Shown here piece after piece: positions 33,552 to 40,779 of a stretch of 64,000 nucleotides of DNA; the stretch's first letter is position 1; the number at the start of each line of letters is the position of its first letter. The DNA is from Phycisphaerales bacterium (GTDB taxonomy: Bacteria; Planctomycetota; Phycisphaerae; Phycisphaerales; UBA1924): contig JAHDXL010000003.1 in the NCBI GenBank assembly GCA_023382935.1, forward strand, positions 241,559 through 305,558, written 5' to 3'. A model generated the notes under the pieces. That model worked only from the letters and a program-made list of their open reading frames with translations. It was not told the origin of the DNA and did not search any database. A program made the translations under genes and the position numbers.

Positions 33552-34472
33552 TCAGCCGACCTCCTGAATGGGCGCGAGGTCGGGAGCCGCGAGTCGCGAG
33601 TCGGGGAAAGCCGAGCCAGTCTCGCGCGGACGTGGAGTCGGGGCGGCGGCGGCGAGGCCGGCGGTGAAGACCCGCGTCGGCTCGGAGAACCAGAACCTGG
33701 CGACGGCCAGCGTCTCGCCCTGGAGCCAGAGGACCAAGTCGGTGATGCCGGCGGCCGCGAAGCCTTCCATCATGGCGGCGCCATCGTCGTGTGTCGCCGC
33801 GGCGATCGCGCCGCCTCCGAAGATGAGCGGGCAGACCTCGGGCCAGACCTGGGCATCAGTGTCGGCGAAGAGATTGAGCAGCTGCTCGCTGGCGATCTGC
33901 ACGCGGCGCTTCTGGGCCGCGGCGGTGATGCCGGCGCCGATCGAGCGGCGGGGGCGCATGGAGGGGAAGACGTGCGTCACCCTGGTCAGTTCGACCAGGC
34001 GGCGAAGTTCGGCGAGCTGGTCGGGCGTGTAGCCGCTGGCGCCATGCAGAGCAGGCAGGGCAAAGAAGCCGATGGAGGGGGAAGACACGGGCGGGACGCC
34101 CGTGCCACCGAGATCCGCGGCCTGGGTGGCGGCGGAGATGCCGGCCATGTAGGCGAGGGTGAGCGGGTCGATCGACTGCGCCAGCGTCAGGAAGCGGAAC
34201 TGCTCGGCGCCCTCGCCCGGCTCGTAGTCGGGCATGACCACCGCGGGCGGGTCCAGGTCCGGACGACGCGCGAGCTTGCGGCCGAGCACGGTGCACCAGC
34301 GGTGGTGGCCAGTCTGCGCCATCGCCTGATCAGCGAAGCGATCGGTGCCCTCGGCGACGGGGAGAATCTCGTCGCCGATTCCGAGGCCGCCCGAGATGCG
34401 ATTGATCAGATAGCGGTGGGCCTCGTCAAACTCGGGATGCTCGCCTCCGGTGATGGCGGGGTGGATCAGCAT
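33552..34472 (-). CDS. Last gene of the prophage early operon, unknown function
   Basis: A 306-aa soluble protein with no recognised domain; notable stretches are HHRWCTVLGRKLARRPDLDP and LTLAQSIDPLTLAYMAGISA. A palindromic repeat at 34086-34109 inserts GGTGVPPV in frame near residue 127. A tandem repeat at 33572-33608 makes up the C-terminal tail (SRLAAPDLAPIQEV). Start ATG 34472 overlaps the end of the upstream gene by 7 bp, as elsewhere in the operon. Confidence 0.65.
   Translation of the reverse strand: MLIHPAITGGEHPEFDEAHRYLINRISGGLGIGDEILPVAEGTDRFADQAMAQTGHHRWCTVLGRKLARRPDLDPPAVVMPDYEPGEGAEQFRFLTLAQSIDPLTLAYMAGISAATQAADLGGTGVPPVSSPSIGFFALPALHGASGYTPDQLAELRRLVELTRVTHVFPSMRPRRSIGAGITAAAQKRRVQIASEQLLNLFADTDAQVWPEVCPLIFGGGAIAAATHDDGAAMMEGFAAAGITDLVLWLQGETLAVARFWFSEPTRVFTAGLAAAAPTPRPRETGSAFPDSRLAAPDLAPIQEVG
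33572..33608. repeat. GTCGCGAGT array
   Basis: GAGGTCGGGAGCCGCGAGTC-type heptamers forming the C-terminus of the gene at 33552. Confidence 0.85.
34086..34109. repeat. Palindrome family A, copy 1
   Basis: ACGGGCG-GGA-CGCCCGT core ending GCCACC. In frame in the minus-strand gene at 33552, encoding GGTGVPPV. Confidence 0.9.
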
Positions 34473-34753
34473 GGCGGCACCTCCGGTGCCGGCGCGAGAT
34501 CGCAAGTCGCGAGTCGTGAGTCGGGAAGAGCCATCTTCCGCTTTGATCGGCTCCCGGGTTTTGTTCGCTGCACAATCGGGGCGGGGTCTGCGACCAGGTC
34601 GGCCTTGGCGACGACGGAGGTGGGGCGGATGCGCATGTGGCCGCCGTGACGGTTCGCCTGGTCAAGCGGCGTCATCACGGCGATTAGGCAGGTATCGCCG
34701 TAGTCGGCGATGACTTCGACGCGGAGGAACATCAGGCCTTCGACGCGGCTCAT
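34466..34753 (-). CDS. Prophage early-operon protein, unknown function
   Basis: A 95-aa protein with a beta-rich start (LMFLRVEVIADYGDTCLIAV). Its last 20 residues (SRLATCDLAPAPEV) come from the tandem repeat at 34491-34529 and closely match the tails of the genes at 33552 and 39188. ATGA overlap with the upstream gene. Confidence 0.6.
   Translation of the reverse strand: MSRVEGLMFLRVEVIADYGDTCLIAVMTPLDQANRHGGHMRIRPTSVVAKADLVADPAPIVQRTKPGSRSKRKMALPDSRLATCDLAPAPEVPPC
34491..34529. repeat. GTCGCGAGT array
   Basis: Same family, forming the C-terminus of the gene at 34466. Confidence 0.85.
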
Positions 34754-35049
34754 GGGCGCACCTCCGGGCTGCGGGCGGCCTGGAGCCAGCGGACCTGGTC
34801 CTCCAACTCCATGACCCGCTGCATCAGATACTGACTCAGGTCGAGCGCCTCCTGGAGCGCATCGACGCGACAGTCGCGGCCGTTGTGCGTCTGCAACTGT
34901 GTGCCGTAGCGCGTCCGCCCGAGCGCCGTCCGCTGACGGATCAGAGCGACCAGCTCGGGCTCGACGTCGCGCGAGTCGGCGACGCGCGTGGGCATCGGCT
35001 GATCGGTGACGCGGCCGGCGAGGCCGCAATCGTGCGTGCCGTCGCTCAT
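34750..35049 (-). CDS. Prophage early-operon protein, unknown function
   Basis: A 99-aa protein with two helices: VEPELVALIRQRTALGRTRY and VDALQEALDLSQYLMQRVME. The latter resembles small phage proteins that carry a dATP/dGTP pyrophosphohydrolase-like helix (family not certain). ATGA overlaps on both sides place it in the early operon. Confidence 0.6.
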   Translation of the reverse strand: MSDGTHDCGLAGRVTDQPMPTRVADSRDVEPELVALIRQRTALGRTRYGTQLQTHNGRDCRVDALQEALDLSQYLMQRVMELEDQVRWLQAARSPEVRP

Positions 35050-35228
35050 GAGCGGCCTCCTCGATCGCGCTTCCATCTCACGAACTCCCACCAGAGCACG
35101 GTCAGTTTGCACGCATTGACCCAGCGGTCAATCCCCCATATCCACAAGACTGCGATCGTGCCAACGGACAATGCAATGCCGCCGAGCACGCAGATCACGA
35201 AGCCGATCGCAACAAATGCTGTTGTCAT
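35046..35228 (-). CDS. Small membrane protein of the prophage early operon
   Basis: A 60-aa protein with one long N-terminal hydrophobic stretch (TAFVAIGFVICVLGGIALSV, continuing to residue 30) and a cationic C-terminus (RWKRDRGGRS). ATGA overlaps with both neighbours. No family assigned. Confidence 0.6.
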   Translation of the reverse strand: MTTAFVAIGFVICVLGGIALSVGTIAVLWIWGIDRWVNACKLTVLWWEFVRWKRDRGGRS

Positions 35229-35776
35229 GCGCGGCTCCCTCGCTTGCGCTTCGAGCTCGTTTCCGGGGTGGTGCGGGCGCCGGTGCGCAGGTCGATCGAG
35301 ACGGGAGCGACCGAGCCGGACTCGATCATCTCATCGAAGAGGTGGGCCAGGTCCTCGGCCGTGGTCTCCATGCCGGCCTCGAAGACCTCATAACACGTCT
35401 TCGAGACCGTCTCGGGCTGCTGGTTGAGCATGGCATCGAAGGCGTCGTGGGTGGCGCCGTGGAACGGCATCAGCCAGACGTGCGCCAGTTCGTGCAATAC
35501 CACCTGGCGACGCTTGCGCGGAGAGAGCTTCAGCCATGCTTCGTTGAGGAACATCTCGGCACGGCGGTAGCGGCTCTGGAGTTTGGTCTCCGCCCACTCA
35601 CTGTGCTGACGATCGGCGAAGTAGACCTCGAACTCGCGCACCCAGCGCGGCACGAAGGCCAGGCACTCGGTCAGCGCGACGCGCACGGGCTCGGCCGCGG
35701 CATCGGGCATCGGGCCGATGGTCAGCGTGAGGGCGCGGTTGCCCAGGGCGGCGGGGTCGATGGTGAGGGTGGTCAA
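35225..35776 (-). CDS. HExxH zinc metallopeptidase-like phage protein
   Basis: A 183-aa protein with the zinc-protease motif VVLHELAHVWLMPFHG near residues 100-115 (HELAH as HExxH). The upstream helix MFLNEAWLKLSPRKRRQVV fits minimal SprT-like/putative metallopeptidase folds, as found in phages. Its start is TTG 35776, overlapping the preceding stop as TTGA, with GGAGGT 6 nt upstream. The last ten residues (SSKRKRGSRA) derive from a repeat at 35237-35260. The function in the phage is unknown. Confidence 0.72.
   Translation of the reverse strand: MTTLTIDPAALGNRALTLTIGPMPDAAAEPVRVALTECLAFVPRWVREFEVYFADRQHSEWAETKLQSRYRRAEMFLNEAWLKLSPRKRRQVVLHELAHVWLMPFHGATHDAFDAMLNQQPETVSKTCYEVFEAGMETTAEDLAHLFDEMIESGSVAPVSIDLRTGARTTPETSSKRKRGSRA
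35237..35260. repeat. Repeat family F, copy 1
   Basis: CCCTCGCTTGCGCTTCGAGC-type unit; copies at 47167 and 55112. Encodes SSKRKRGSRA at the end of the metallopeptidase. Confidence 0.8.
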
Positions 35777-36129
35777 GAGCGGACCTCCGGTGCGATGATG
35801 CGACGGGCGCGGCGGCGGAAGCGGGCGCGGTCGGACGGCGGGATCACGCGATAGACGTAGGCGACGTTGCCGTGCGGACGCGGCCGATGCGCGACGATCT
35901 CCACGCGGCCCTCGCGCACCAGACGCGCCAGCACCAGACGCATGGTGCCCCACCGCACGCCGGTGCGACCGCAGGCCTGCTCGATGGTGAAGTCGCCGTT
36001 GAGCGTGAGCACCAGAGGACGCATGCGACGCGTGTCACGCGCACGCCGACGCGGTGATCCGAACACGCCTTGCCTCGAAGACTCGGACAAGGCGTGGCAC
36101 CCGGCTGATCTGCCCAATGCCTGCTTCAT
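35773..36129 (-). CDS. Winged-helix/HTH-like phage protein carrying a repeat-encoded peptide
   Basis: A 118-aa protein. Residues 36-100 look like a small winged helix (DFTIEQACGRTGVRWGTMRL, LVREGRVEIVAHRP). Residues 10-22, GCHALSESSRQGV, come from the palindromic repeat at 36064-36102 and are identical to a peptide in the transposase at 42.7 kb. The repeat sits at the N-terminus, before the folded part. ATGA overlap upstream, TTGA overlap downstream. Confidence 0.68.
   Translation of the reverse strand: MKQALGRSAGCHALSESSRQGVFGSPRRRARDTRRMRPLVLTLNGDFTIEQACGRTGVRWGTMRLVLARLVREGRVEIVAHRPRPHGNVAYVYRVIPPSDRARFRRRARRIIAPEVRS
36064..36102. repeat. Palindrome family D, copy 1
   Basis: CACGCCTTG/CAAGGCGTG arms around a TCGAAGACTCGGA loop, ending GGCACCC. 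Encodes GCHALSESSRQGV in the gene at 35773. Confidence 0.9.
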
Positions 36130-36506
36130 GCGTTCTCCCAGTTCAGCCGCTCCAGGGCGGCGAGGTTGGTGAGCTGGTACTCGGGGCGGCGGGCCGAGTT
36201 GTGATTGGTGTACGGGTTGCCGCCGTCAGGACTGTGGCAGACGTAGCGGATGACGCCGGCGTCGGTGAGGACCTTCCAGAGCGCACCGGTGCAGCGGAGA
36301 TCGATGCCCGCGTGCGTCGCGTCGACCAGGCCGTTGCGCCAGAGCCGCTTGGTGAAGTCGACGGCGTGAAAGGTCGCTACGGGCTCGAGGCTCCGCAGAA
36401 ACGCACACAGCTCGCTCTTGATCGCGGCGGAGCCCGGGCGATCGGCGAGCGAGCGGACGGTGAAGAGGTTGGCCTCGTGGGCGCTATGTTTGGCCAGCGT
36501 CGCCAT
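36126..36506 (-). CDS. Prophage early-operon protein, unknown function
   Basis: A 126-aa protein with a helical N-terminus (FTVRSLADRPGSAAIKSELC) and a compact C-terminal part (FTKRLWRNGLVDATHAGIDL, WKVLTDAGVIRYVCHSPDGG) suggestive of a winged-helix DNA-binding domain. It overlaps the upstream gene by 23 bp. No family recognised. Confidence 0.6.
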   Translation of the reverse strand: MATLAKHSAHEANLFTVRSLADRPGSAAIKSELCAFLRSLEPVATFHAVDFTKRLWRNGLVDATHAGIDLRCTGALWKVLTDAGVIRYVCHSPDGGNPYTNHNSARRPEYQLTNLAALERLNWENA

Positions 36507-36693
36507 CCGTGGCCTCCTCGCCCCGGCGGGGCGAACTACCCGGTGCGTCTTGCGCCGGTGGTGAAGCTGGTTCAACGGCCGCTCGAAGCATCTTCGACAG
36601 GCCATCGGTGAACGCCGCGACTGCTTCGGCGATGGTGGAGGGAGACCCTTCGACCTCGACCGTGAGCATGCGCACTTTGCAATCGACTTTCAC
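36484..36693 (-). CDS. Small prophage protein with repeat-derived tail
   Basis: A 69-aa protein. MKVDCKVRMLTVEVEGSP forms a beta strand pair, then a short helix. From residue 51 the chain (GSSPRRGEEATDG) is encoded by the palindromic repeat at 36517-36543, whose peptide recurs at the end of the transposase. ATGA overlap with the upstream gene. Confidence 0.58.
   Translation of the reverse strand: MKVDCKVRMLTVEVEGSPSTIAEAVAAFTDGLSKMLRAAVEPASPPAQDAPGSSPRRGEEATDGDAGQT
36517..36543. repeat. Palindrome family C, copy 1
   Basis: TCGCCCC-GGC-GGGGCGA followed by ACTACCCG. Forms the end of the 69-aa gene at 36484. Confidence 0.85.
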
Positions 36694-36917
36694 GGCTTGG
36701 CCTCCTGGGCGTCGCCGTCCTGGCGACGCGGGGGTGAAGCGGGCATCGTTCGACGCAGCGCGTCAATCGCGTTGATCCCCGAGACGCGATCCGAGTTGGG
36801 CACGTTGGTCGATCGGAGGATTATCTCCATTTGATCCCACACAGATGGGTCCTCCGAGCCAACCAGACCGACCAGCGCCGCACGCAGAATCCGATTCTGT
36901 TCCAGCAGATCAATCAC
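36690..36917 (-). CDS. Small prophage protein, unknown function
   Basis: A 75-aa protein starting at GTG 36917 (GTGA overlap). Helical N-terminus, IDLLEQNRILRAALVGLVGS, and an Arg/Pro-rich end. No family recognised. Its last residues AQEAKP are encoded by the Shine-Dalgarno of the next gene. Confidence 0.58.
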   Translation of the reverse strand: MIDLLEQNRILRAALVGLVGSEDPSVWDQMEIILRSTNVPNSDRVSGINAIDALRRTMPASPPRRQDGDAQEAKP

Positions 36918-37189
36918 GGCTGGGCCTCCTGGGCGCAGCTCGGCGGCTGCCAGTCCTTCGCGTAGTCGGGGCTGATGATCGAGCGGTAGGGCGTGTCGTC
37001 GCGCGGGATGCTCGTGCCGCGGCGGGTGTAGACGCGGCCGGTCGAGGTGACGCAGTGATCGGCGCCGTGCTCGATGATGCGGACCAGGTCGTGCGTGCGC
37101 ATGCACATCGGACCAATGGCCTCGATGACCTGGTCGCCAGTCCTGAAGGGAATGAGAGAGCGGCGTGGTGGCGAAGCGGTGCTGGTCAT
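36914..37189 (-). CDS. Small prophage protein, unknown function
   Basis: A 91-aa protein with RTGDQVIEAIGPMCMRTHDL and RVYTRRGTSIPRDDTPYRSI; the layout suggests a small beta-barrel or SH3-like domain. It ends AQEAQP, encoded by the next gene's ribosome binding site. ATGA overlap upstream. Confidence 0.58.
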   Translation of the reverse strand: MTSTASPPRRSLIPFRTGDQVIEAIGPMCMRTHDLVRIIEHGADHCVTSTGRVYTRRGTSIPRDDTPYRSIISPDYAKDWQPPSCAQEAQP

Positions 37190-37581
37190 GGCGCCACCTT
37201 CCGGCTCTGCACGCGGGGGTCGCGGTTGGAGGTTGCGAGGTACGTGCGGCCGGTGTGCTTGGCCCAGGTCTCATCGATCGCGTCGATGACGGACATGCAC
37301 ACGTCGGAGGAATCGATCACCGTGCCGTTGTGCCCGGTGCAGCTCGCATAGTTCGCGAGCACCGCCAGCACGCTGTCGCGGACCTGGTCGTGGATCAGCA
37401 TCGCCAGCATGAGGCCGCGCTCGCCGTCGTCGGAGTCGAGCCACTTGAGGAACTCCTGATGGCGGTAGTCCTCACGCTTGCGCAGTGTCTCCTGGAAACG
37501 GGCGAAGGAGAGATCGACGGGCGGGACGCCCGTGCCACCATCAGGAGTGGGACCGATGGGACTCATGGGACCGATGGTCAT
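37186..37581 (-). CDS. Prophage early-operon protein with N-terminal repeat insertion
   Basis: A 131-aa protein, helical from about residue 25 (FARFQETLRKREDYRHQEFL, GERGLMLAMLIHDQVRDSVL). The palindromic repeat at 37516-37539 inserts GGTGVPPV near residue 15, after the N-terminal MTIGPMSPIGPTPD. No family recognised. ATGA overlap upstream. Confidence 0.6.
   Translation of the reverse strand: MTIGPMSPIGPTPDGGTGVPPVDLSFARFQETLRKREDYRHQEFLKWLDSDDGERGLMLAMLIHDQVRDSVLAVLANYASCTGHNGTVIDSSDVCMSVIDAIDETWAKHTGRTYLATSNRDPRVQSRKVAP
37516..37539. repeat. Palindrome family A, copy 2
   Basis: Same 22-bp core as copy 1. Encodes GGTGVPPV in the minus-strand gene at 37186. Confidence 0.9.
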
Positions 37582-37889
37582 GACTCTTGCTCCTGGCGGA
37601 GGAGGGTGCGCAGGTGCTCGACATCCGCGGGCGAGGCGGCGCCGGCGACTTCGTAGCGCAGGCCGTCGATGCAGGTCTCCTTCGTGAGCGTGCCCTTACG
37701 GGTGCGGAACTGCGCCTCCCATCGCGCCATCGGACGGCCGGTCTTGCCGGTGCGCGTCACGAAGGCCGGGAAGGTGTAGTTGTTCTCGCGGTTGCGCACG
37801 AGGATGCAGTCGCCCGACTGCCATGCGACCGTGTGCGCGTTGGAAACCACTGCGTCGTCCATGGACCAACAGCGAGCAGAGAGATTCAT
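37578..37889 (-). CDS. Prophage early-operon protein, unknown function
   Basis: A 103-aa beta-rich protein (CILVRNRENNYTFPAFVTRT, MARWEAQFRTRKGTLTKE), probably a small OB- or SH3-type fold. Overlaps the gene upstream by 4 bp and ends inside the start of the next. Confidence 0.58.
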   Translation of the reverse strand: MNLSARCWSMDDAVVSNAHTVAWQSGDCILVRNRENNYTFPAFVTRTGKTGRPMARWEAQFRTRKGTLTKETCIDGLRYEVAGAASPADVEHLRTLLRQEQES

Positions 37890-38200
37890 GAGCGAGCCTC
37901 CGCCGCGATGCGCAGGGAGATGGCTCCGAGCCACACCGCGATCATGATGTACATCGGAATCGCCGAACCGAACGAGACCAGGTGCGCGACCGTGAGGCCG
38001 AGCGCAAAGGCGCACAGCCAGGTGAGAGGCTCAAAGGGCGCGAGTTCGGAAAGCCGAGCGAACCGAGTTCCCCCGGTCCGCTCATACCTCAGAGGCCGCT
38101 GGGATTCTCCATGCGGCATGCGGTGGCGCCGACCACCCGCTGTGACTGCTGGTTCAGAGGAGTCCGGGTTGCCGACGCCGATGTCATGGTACGTCCTCAT
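37886..38200 (-). CDS. Membrane protein of the prophage early operon
   Basis: A 104-aa protein with two adjacent transmembrane segments in the second half (LTWLCAFALGLTVAHLVSFG, IPMYIMIAVWLGAISL). The first 55 residues are polar, Arg-rich and without a fold signal. Such small two-helix phage proteins may act at the membrane, for example as superinfection-exclusion factors or holin-like proteins; no function can be stated. ATGA overlaps on both sides. Confidence 0.6.
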   Translation of the reverse strand: MRTYHDIGVGNPDSSEPAVTAGGRRHRMPHGESQRPLRYERTGGTRFARLSELAPFEPLTWLCAFALGLTVAHLVSFGSAIPMYIMIAVWLGAISLRIAAEARS

Positions 38201-38592
38201 GACGCGAGCCTCCTGCGGGTGGGCGCTGCCTGTCCAGGTTCGCGGCGAGGATCATCGCCAAAGAGGCGACACAGCCTGGAACGCTGATGGGCGACGTGGG
38301 CTGCTTGACGCAACCAGATGGCACGCGTGCGTTCGATGCGAGCCCGTCTCGCGTTGCGCAGATAGCCCTGGGCGAGCCAGTACAACGCGTCGATGCAAGA
38401 GCGTTCATCCCTCTCGGTGACTGCACGGGCGTCTGTGAACGCGACGGTCTGACACGTGCTCTTGCCAACCAGCCAGCACAACACCTGGCGGCGTCGATTG
38501 TTGAGCGTTGCCGACAGCGGCTTGATGACCACATAGCGCCGCCCACCGCCGCCTTCGACAACGTCTCCAACACGCAAGCGTGTACGACTCAT
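38197..38592 (-). CDS. Prophage early-operon protein, unknown function
   Basis: A 131-aa basic protein. N-terminal half beta-rich (TRLRVGDVVEGGGGRRYVVI, VLCWLVGKSTCQTVAFTDAR), C-terminal half helical and Arg-rich. It ends RRRLAS, the same peptide as its neighbour upstream, because both stops carry the same CGCAGGAGGCTCGCG ribosome-binding stretch. ATGA overlap. Confidence 0.58.
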   Translation of the reverse strand: MSRTRLRVGDVVEGGGGRRYVVIKPLSATLNNRRRQVLCWLVGKSTCQTVAFTDARAVTERDERSCIDALYWLAQGYLRNARRARIERTRAIWLRQAAHVAHQRSRLCRLFGDDPRREPGQAAPTRRRLAS

Positions 38593-39191
38593 GACGCGAG
38601 CCTCCTGCGGACGCTGGCGGGGATCTCGAAGGACTCGGGGGTGTAGCCGCGCTTCAACAACTCACGGCCGACCCAGGCCTTGAGCATCTCGATGACGCGG
38701 TAGAGCTGGCCGGTGTCGCACTGATCGAGGCTCTCCGGCTTGATCGGACAGAGGTCGATCGAGTCGCCCTTGGTGACGTGACGCACGGCGAAGCGCAGGA
38801 GCGAGTCGCGTGCGGGCTCGTCGGCGAGCCGCTCACCATCGGGAAACTCAGCGAATACATCGGGCAGGCGCTTCACCGCTTCGGCGGCGATCTGGCGGGC
38901 CAGGTCGCGGCGACGATCGAGACTGCGACGCGCGGCGTGCGACCAGGAGGGATAGTTGCGCGGCGGACTGACCTTGCTGCCTTCGCTCGACCCGGCGGCC
39001 ATCGCCTCAGCCAGTTCCATCACGCGCTCGAAGGCGTCGTTGCCGTTGTTTGGGTGCGTCGCGCTCGGGCGGCTCTTGGCGCCCTTCGGACAGCCGGCGT
39101 GCAGCATCGCCACGTAGCGCTGCTCAGCGTTCCAGCCTGCGGCCTTGGCAGCCTGGTGGACCAGGATCTGTTGCGCTTTGGTCCAGGTCAT
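38589..39191 (-). CDS. GemA/Gp16-like phage regulatory protein (tentative)
   Basis: A 200-aa helical protein. The N-terminal region (TKAQQILVHQAAKAAGWNAE, QRYVAMLHAGCP) is followed by a second helical part (AKSRPSATHPNNGNDAFERV). In length and placement just downstream of MuB it recalls the GemA/Gp16 regulator of Mu-like phages, but the motif match is weak. The C-terminal 60 residues (GQLYRVIEMLKAWVGRELLK) may be a separate DNA-binding part. Confidence 0.45.
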   Translation of the reverse strand: MTWTKAQQILVHQAAKAAGWNAEQRYVAMLHAGCPKGAKSRPSATHPNNGNDAFERVMELAEAMAAGSSEGSKVSPPRNYPSWSHAARRSLDRRRDLARQIAAEAVKRLPDVFAEFPDGERLADEPARDSLLRFAVRHVTKGDSIDLCPIKPESLDQCDTGQLYRVIEMLKAWVGRELLKRGYTPESFEIPASVRRRLAS

Positions 39192-39670
39192 GGCCGCACC
39201 TCCGGTGCGGGCGCGAGGTCGCGAGTCGCGAGTGGCGAGTCGGGAAGATGCGGAGATGGAACAAAGGCAGCGAGCGCTGCCACGCGTCCGTCTTTTCGCT
39301 TGCTGTCGATCAGGTAGTCGTCGTCCAAATAAACCGTCCGTGTCGGCTGGTCTCCGGCTTCGGGTGCCTGGTCGCTGGTGGCTGGTGCCTGCTCGAGCGC
39401 TGGGCGGAAGAGCATGCGGAAGTCGCGGTCGGACATGAGGACGGGAGTGGACTCGGAGGTGAGGATCAGCCAGTCGCCGTGGCCGGCGGAGACCTCGGTC
39501 TCGCCCAGGCCGATCGCGACGCGACGCAGCGCCCGCTTGATCTTCACGGTGTTCGGCAGCTGCGGCGCGCCGTCGGCGAACCACAGCGCGGAGATCTGCA
39601 CCGCCTGGATCGCCTCGCCGCGGAGGACGTAGGGAGCGAAGTCGGGAGTAGGTCTCGATGTCTTTCCCAT
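39188..39670 (-). CDS. Prophage early-operon protein, unknown function
   Basis: A 160-aa protein. Residues 1-95 look globular (ALWFADGAPQLPNTVKIKRA, WLILTSESTPVLMSDRDFRM). Residues 96-115, APATSDQAPEAGDQP, and the C-terminal tail SPLATRDLAPAPEV (repeat at 39208-39248) are low-complexity repeats shared with other prophage genes. Its start ATG 39670 shares one base with the MuB stop (TGATG). Confidence 0.6.
   Translation of the reverse strand: MGKTSRPTPDFAPYVLRGEAIQAVQISALWFADGAPQLPNTVKIKRALRRVAIGLGETEVSAGHGDWLILTSESTPVLMSDRDFRMLFRPALEQAPATSDQAPEAGDQPTRTVYLDDDYLIDSKRKDGRVAALAAFVPSPHLPDSPLATRDLAPAPEVRP
39208..39248. repeat. GTCGCGAGT array
   Basis: Same family, forming the C-terminus of the gene at 39188. 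Confidence 0.85.
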
Positions 39671-40779
39671 CACGCCACCTTCGCCTTTCTGCTCAGCTTC
39701 AGCGTGGTCTGCTGGAAGCCGGTGGCGCCGGCCATCTCGCGCAGGGCACGCTGCACGTGCTTGAGTTCGATCGTCTCGGTGCGCTGAGACTGCGCGATGA
39801 GCTTGGCGGTCAGCAGCACCATCGACGCCTTGCCCAGTGCTCCCCAGCCGGGGATGTTGCACAGTTCGGTGATGAACTCGGCCGCGTCGCCGGCGAGCCT
39901 CAGTTGCATCGTCTTGGCGAACTTCACCACCTCGTCCACCGTGTAGAGCGGATCGCCCGTCTCGTTGCACTCCTCGGTCACGTTGTAGGTGAAGGAGAAG
40001 AGGCGGCTGATCTGGCCGTGGAACTCGGTGAAGTCGTTGATGACGTCGAAGAAGTCGCGCGTGCCGACGAACACCATCGGCAGCCCCGCCTGCTTGTGCA
40101 GGTCGCGCAGGATCAGCAGCGCCTGCTTGCTGAGCATGTGCGCCTCGTCGATCAGGTGCAGCCGGTTCGAGCCCTTCAATGCCTCGATCAGCGACGTCAC
40201 CACCACGTCCTGGCTCTTGGAGCGGCCTCGTACCTTGTGGGCCTCGGCCAGGTGGCGGATGATGGCGCCCGCGGTGCGCTGCGCACTGGTCAGTTCGATG
40301 TAGACGGCGCCGGGGAACATCGCCTCGGCCGCCTTGCAGACGATCGACTTGCTGATGCCGGACGGTCCGAGGATGGCTCCCATGGTGCCGGTGCGATAGA
40401 CGCCGTGAATCAGGTTGAGCATGTGATCGGCGACGCGCGTACGGACGAAGCCGGTGGGCATGCCCGCGCGGTGGCCCTCTTCACGCACACGCATCCAGCG
40501 GAACAGATCGCGAGCAAGCCGCTCGTTGTCGCCGGCGTAGTTGGCGTTGAAGAACTGGCTGAGCGAACTCTCGCCGCGCCCGGTTTCCTTGTTGACCTGC
40601 TTGAGCGTCAGTTCCTTTGACTGCATGAAGGACCTGACTGAGCGACGTACGTAGTCGATCTGCTCGTCGTTGAGCGGACCCGTTTCGGGCAGCATCCTTG
40701 CCTCCGTCGCTCGCCTCTCCCTGGCAAGCGATTCGGCCACTTCGTGGCCAAAAGGACGGTTGTCAGCGTCGTGGGTCAC
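39670..40779 (-). CDS. MuB-like ATPase, target-DNA activator
   Basis: A 369-aa AAA ATPase that selects target DNA and activates the transposase in Mu-like transposition. An N-terminal HTH (LKQVNKETGRGESSLSQFFN, about residues 59-78) precedes the Walker A GPSGISKS at 138-145 and Walker B LHLIDEAH at 207-214, followed by sensor-like FVGTRDFFDVIND. A second possible start, ATG 40692, has a better Shine-Dalgarno (GGAGG 5 nt upstream). The annotated ATG overlaps the transposase stop by 4 bp. The first 29 residues include a TTGGCCAC/GTGGCCAA palindrome. Confidence 0.9.
   Translation of the reverse strand: MTHDADNRPFGHEVAESLARERRATEARMLPETGPLNDEQIDYVRRSVRSFMQSKELTLKQVNKETGRGESSLSQFFNANYAGDNERLARDLFRWMRVREEGHRAGMPTGFVRTRVADHMLNLIHGVYRTGTMGAILGPSGISKSIVCKAAEAMFPGAVYIELTSAQRTAGAIIRHLAEAHKVRGRSKSQDVVVTSLIEALKGSNRLHLIDEAHMLSKQALLILRDLHKQAGLPMVFVGTRDFFDVINDFTEFHGQISRLFSFTYNVTEECNETGDPLYTVDEVVKFAKTMQLRLAGDAAEFITELCNIPGWGALGKASMVLLTAKLIAQSQRTETIELKHVQRALREMAGATGFQQTTLKLSRKAKVA

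Noticed and set aside
35225-35776. Lysis endopeptidase
   Set aside because: HExxH is clear, but it lies in the early operon, has no signal or peptidoglycan-binding domain, and cannot be assigned to lysis.
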